Positions 5,269-6,650 of a stretch of DNA of 6,650 nucleotides are shown here, piece by piece. Each line of letters opens with the position of its first letter. Within the stretch, counting starts at the first letter, position 1. Source of the DNA: Deltaproteobacteria bacterium (GTDB lineage Bacteria; Desulfobacterota; Desulfomonilia; UBA1062); assembly GCA_003643935.1 (NCBI GenBank), contig QMLJ01000068.1, positions 1 to 6,650 on the forward strand. The letters are read 5' to 3'. A model generated the notes under the pieces. It did no database searches and was not told the DNA's origin. It was given only the letters and a program-made list of their open reading frames with translations. The position numbers and the translations under genes are program-made.

Positions 5269-5336
5269 GCGTCAAGCCTTCATCTGAGGCTTATTCTACC
5301 TGCACCTCAACCACCTGCTACATAGCAGCCTGACGC
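5269..5336 (+). repeat. Nested inverted-repeat element after secG (possible three-way junction)
   Basis: An outer pair GCGTCA (5269-5274) and TGACGC (5331-5336) encloses two hairpins. The first is AGCCT (5275-5279) with AGGCT (5287-5291) around a 7-base loop, extendable by one A-T pair using A5274. The second is CTGCT (5315-5319) with AGCAG (5324-5328) around ACAT. Together they could fold as a three-way junction in RNA. The first hairpin is followed by TTATTCT, only a poor T tract, so it could serve as a weak secG terminator. It has no tRNA T-loop or anticodon arm. Confidence 0.45.
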
Positions 5337-5353
5337 CTGATTTACATAACAAG

Positions 5354-5382
5354 TTGCTACCCTTTGCATTTAAATGTATATA
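5354..5382 (+). promoter_or_regulatory. Sigma-70 promoter of the UDP-glucose dehydrogenase gene
   Basis: TTGCTA (5354-5359), 17 bases, then TATATA (5377-5382). Transcription would start near 5389, leaving a leader of about 23 bases with the ribosome binding site. This suggests the downstream gene begins its own transcription unit. Confidence 0.55.
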
Positions 5383-5400
5383 GAGTCAAACTGTTTGCCT

Positions 5401-5405
5401 GGAGG
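5401..5405 (+). promoter_or_regulatory. Ribosome binding site of the UDP-glucose dehydrogenase gene
   Basis: GGAGG lies 6 bases before the ATG at 5412 and fixes that start. Confidence 0.75.
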
Positions 5406-5411
5406 AAACCA

Positions 5412-6650
5412 ATGAAGATATGCATGATAGGCGCTGGCTACGTAGGTCTGGTGACCGGTGCATGCTTTGCAGAGATGGGAAACGATGTAATATGTATAGA
5501 GGAGAACGAAGACAAGGTAAGGATGCTTAAGGACAGCAAGGTGCCTATCTATGAACCAGGGCTAAAGGAAATCATAGAAAGGAACGTCAGCGAGGGTAGG
5601 CTTTCTTTCTCACAGGACATAGCAGATGGTGTACGGAGTAGCCTTGTATGTTTCATTACAGTTGGCACGCCCCTTGATGATGATGGGTCTGCGGACTTAA
5701 AGTATGTACTTCGCGTTGCAGGTCAGATAGGAGACATCATGAACGACTATAAGATAGTTGTGGACAAGTCTACTGTTCCCGTAGGAACTGGAGAGATGGT
5801 GAGGGAGGTCATCCGACAACGTCTTGAGAAAAGGGGCCTGTCTCACATTGAGTTTGATGTTGTTTCAAACCCGGAATTCCTAAAAGAGGGTAATGCGGTG
5901 CAGGATTTCATGAGACCTGAGAGGGTGATCGTGGGTACGGATAACATCCGCACAGCCGAGATAATGAAGGCCCTCTATGAACCCTTTGTTAGGACAAGTA
6001 ACAATCCTGTACTCATAATGGACATAAGGAGCGCAGAACTGGCAAAATATGCGTCCAACGCCTTTCTTGCCACGAAGATAACCTTTATGAACGAGCTTGC
6101 TATCTTGTGTGACAAGGTGGGTGCAGATATATTCCAGGTGAGAGAAGGAATGGGGACTGACTCCCGCATAGGGCCAAGATTCTTGCTCGCTGGGGTGGGC
6201 TATGGTGGGTCCTGTTTTCCCAAGGATATACAGGCCCTTATAAAAACGAGCAAGAATAAAGGCCATACCCTTGAGATATGCGAGGCAACTTACAGGGCAA
6301 ACCAGAGGCAAAAGTTATACTTTGCAGAAAAGATAGTGTCCTTCTTCAAGGAAAAGGGACTTGTCCCTGTAGATGTCAATATAGCAATATGGGGTCTTAC
6401 CTTCAAGCCCAAGACCGATGACGTTAGGGAGGCCCCGGCCATAGATATCATCAGGATACTCCTTGAGAAGGGGTTCAACATAAGGGCATATGACCCCCAG
6501 GGAATGGATAATGCTAGGGCCATCCTAGGTGACAGCATTGCATATGCGGATGATCACTACACCATGCTGAAAGGCGCTGATGCCTTGGCCATAGTAACCG
6601 AGTGGAACATGTTCAAGAGTCCTGACATGAAACGGGTAAAAGAACTCATG
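5412..6650 (+). CDS. ugd: UDP-glucose 6-dehydrogenase family protein, C-terminal end outside window
   Basis: The frame is open from ATG 5412 to the window end, 413 codons with no stop; full members have about 430-450 residues, so only the tail is missing. The enzyme oxidises UDP-glucose twice to UDP-glucuronate with NAD+, a precursor of capsule, exopolysaccharide or lipopolysaccharide sugars. The NAD-binding loop GAGYVGL (7-13) opens the protein. IYEPGL (46-51), FITVGTPL (81-88), KSTVPVGTG (119-127) and NPEFLKEG (153-160) follow. Lys212 lies in ELAKYASNAFLATKITFMNE (209-228), the dimer and active-site helix. The catalytic Cys268 is in GYGGSCFPKD (263-272), and FKPKTDDVRE (331-340) marks the C-terminal domain. 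The motif before Cys reads GVGYGGSC rather than the common GPGFGGSC. A UDP-mannosaminuronate-type relative is less likely, but substrate cannot be proven from sequence. It has its own promoter and probably begins a polysaccharide unit. Confidence 0.95.
   Translation, partial: MKICMIGAGYVGLVTGACFAEMGNDVICIEENEDKVRMLKDSKVPIYEPGLKEIIERNVSEGRLSFSQDIADGVRSSLVCFITVGTPLDDDGSADLKYVLRVAGQIGDIMNDYKIVVDKSTVPVGTGEMVREVIRQRLEKRGLSHIEFDVVSNPEFLKEGNAVQDFMRPERVIVGTDNIRTAEIMKALYEPFVRTSNNPVLIMDIRSAELAKYASNAFLATKITFMNELAILCDKVGADIFQVREGMGTDSRIGPRFLLAGVGYGGSCFPKDIQALIKTSKNKGHTLEICEATYRANQRQKLYFAEKIVSFFKEKGLVPVDVNIAIWGLTFKPKTDDVREAPAIDIIRILLEKGFNIRAYDPQGMDNARAILGDSIAYADDHYTMLKGADALAIVTEWNMFKSPDMKRVKELM

Noticed and set aside
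5269..5336. A tRNA gene after secG
   Set aside because: There is no T-loop, no anticodon arm and the length and stems do not fit a tRNA.
5663..5678. A sigma-54-like match, TGGCACG then TTGAT
   Set aside because: It lies inside ugd, encodes the conserved VGTPLD motif, and lacks the essential GC of the -12 element.
5880..6311. A 143-codon minus-strand frame opposite the UDP-glucose dehydrogenase gene
   Set aside because: The plus strand is open throughout with the dehydrogenase motifs, including the catalytic Cys.

Overview
The window is bacterial chromosomal DNA of medium G+C. Its genes favour ATA, AGG and AGA codons and have strong GGAGG-type ribosome binding sites. A pgk-tpiA-secG run followed by a nucleotide-sugar dehydrogenase is common in Gram-negative anaerobes such as deltaproteobacteria and Nitrospirota. 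That placement is an inference from gene order and codon style, not a proof. I see no rRNA, tRNA, CRISPR array, transposase or phage gene.

Layout: (1) 1-749, minus strand: the N-terminal 249 codons of a GlpD-family FAD-dependent glycerol-3-phosphate dehydrogenase, cut by the window start. (2) 750-970: a divergent control region. (3) 971-1759, plus strand: a short-chain dehydrogenase/reductase (SDR) in which the usual catalytic Tyr and Lys are replaced by Ser and Arg. (4) 1833-2471, minus strand, convergent with the SDR: an unassigned, probably membrane-associated protein with EcsC-like features. (5) 2472-2657: an AT-rich divergent control region with two inverted repeats. (6) 2658-5247, plus strand: pgk, then a 332-base spacer full of repeats, then tpiA and secG, which are translationally linked. 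(7) 5248-5411: a spacer with nested inverted repeats and a good promoter. (8) 5412-6650, plus strand: a UDP-glucose 6-dehydrogenase family gene, open at the window end after 413 codons.

Pgk and TpiA are central glycolytic/gluconeogenic enzymes, and GlpD feeds dihydroxyacetone phosphate into the TpiA reaction, so three of the genes meet at triose phosphate. SecG belongs to the Sec translocon and travels with tpiA by operon structure rather than by shared chemistry. The UDP-sugar dehydrogenase probably starts a surface-polysaccharide unit that continues beyond the window.

The gene content is ordinary housekeeping. The least ordinary signals are the pgk-tpiA spacer (7-base tandem repeats, 14-base-spaced direct repeats, hairpins and a purine-to-pyrimidine switch), the nested inverted-repeat element after secG, and the SDR without its canonical catalytic pair. 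I did not find convincing evidence of a wholly new multi-gene system.
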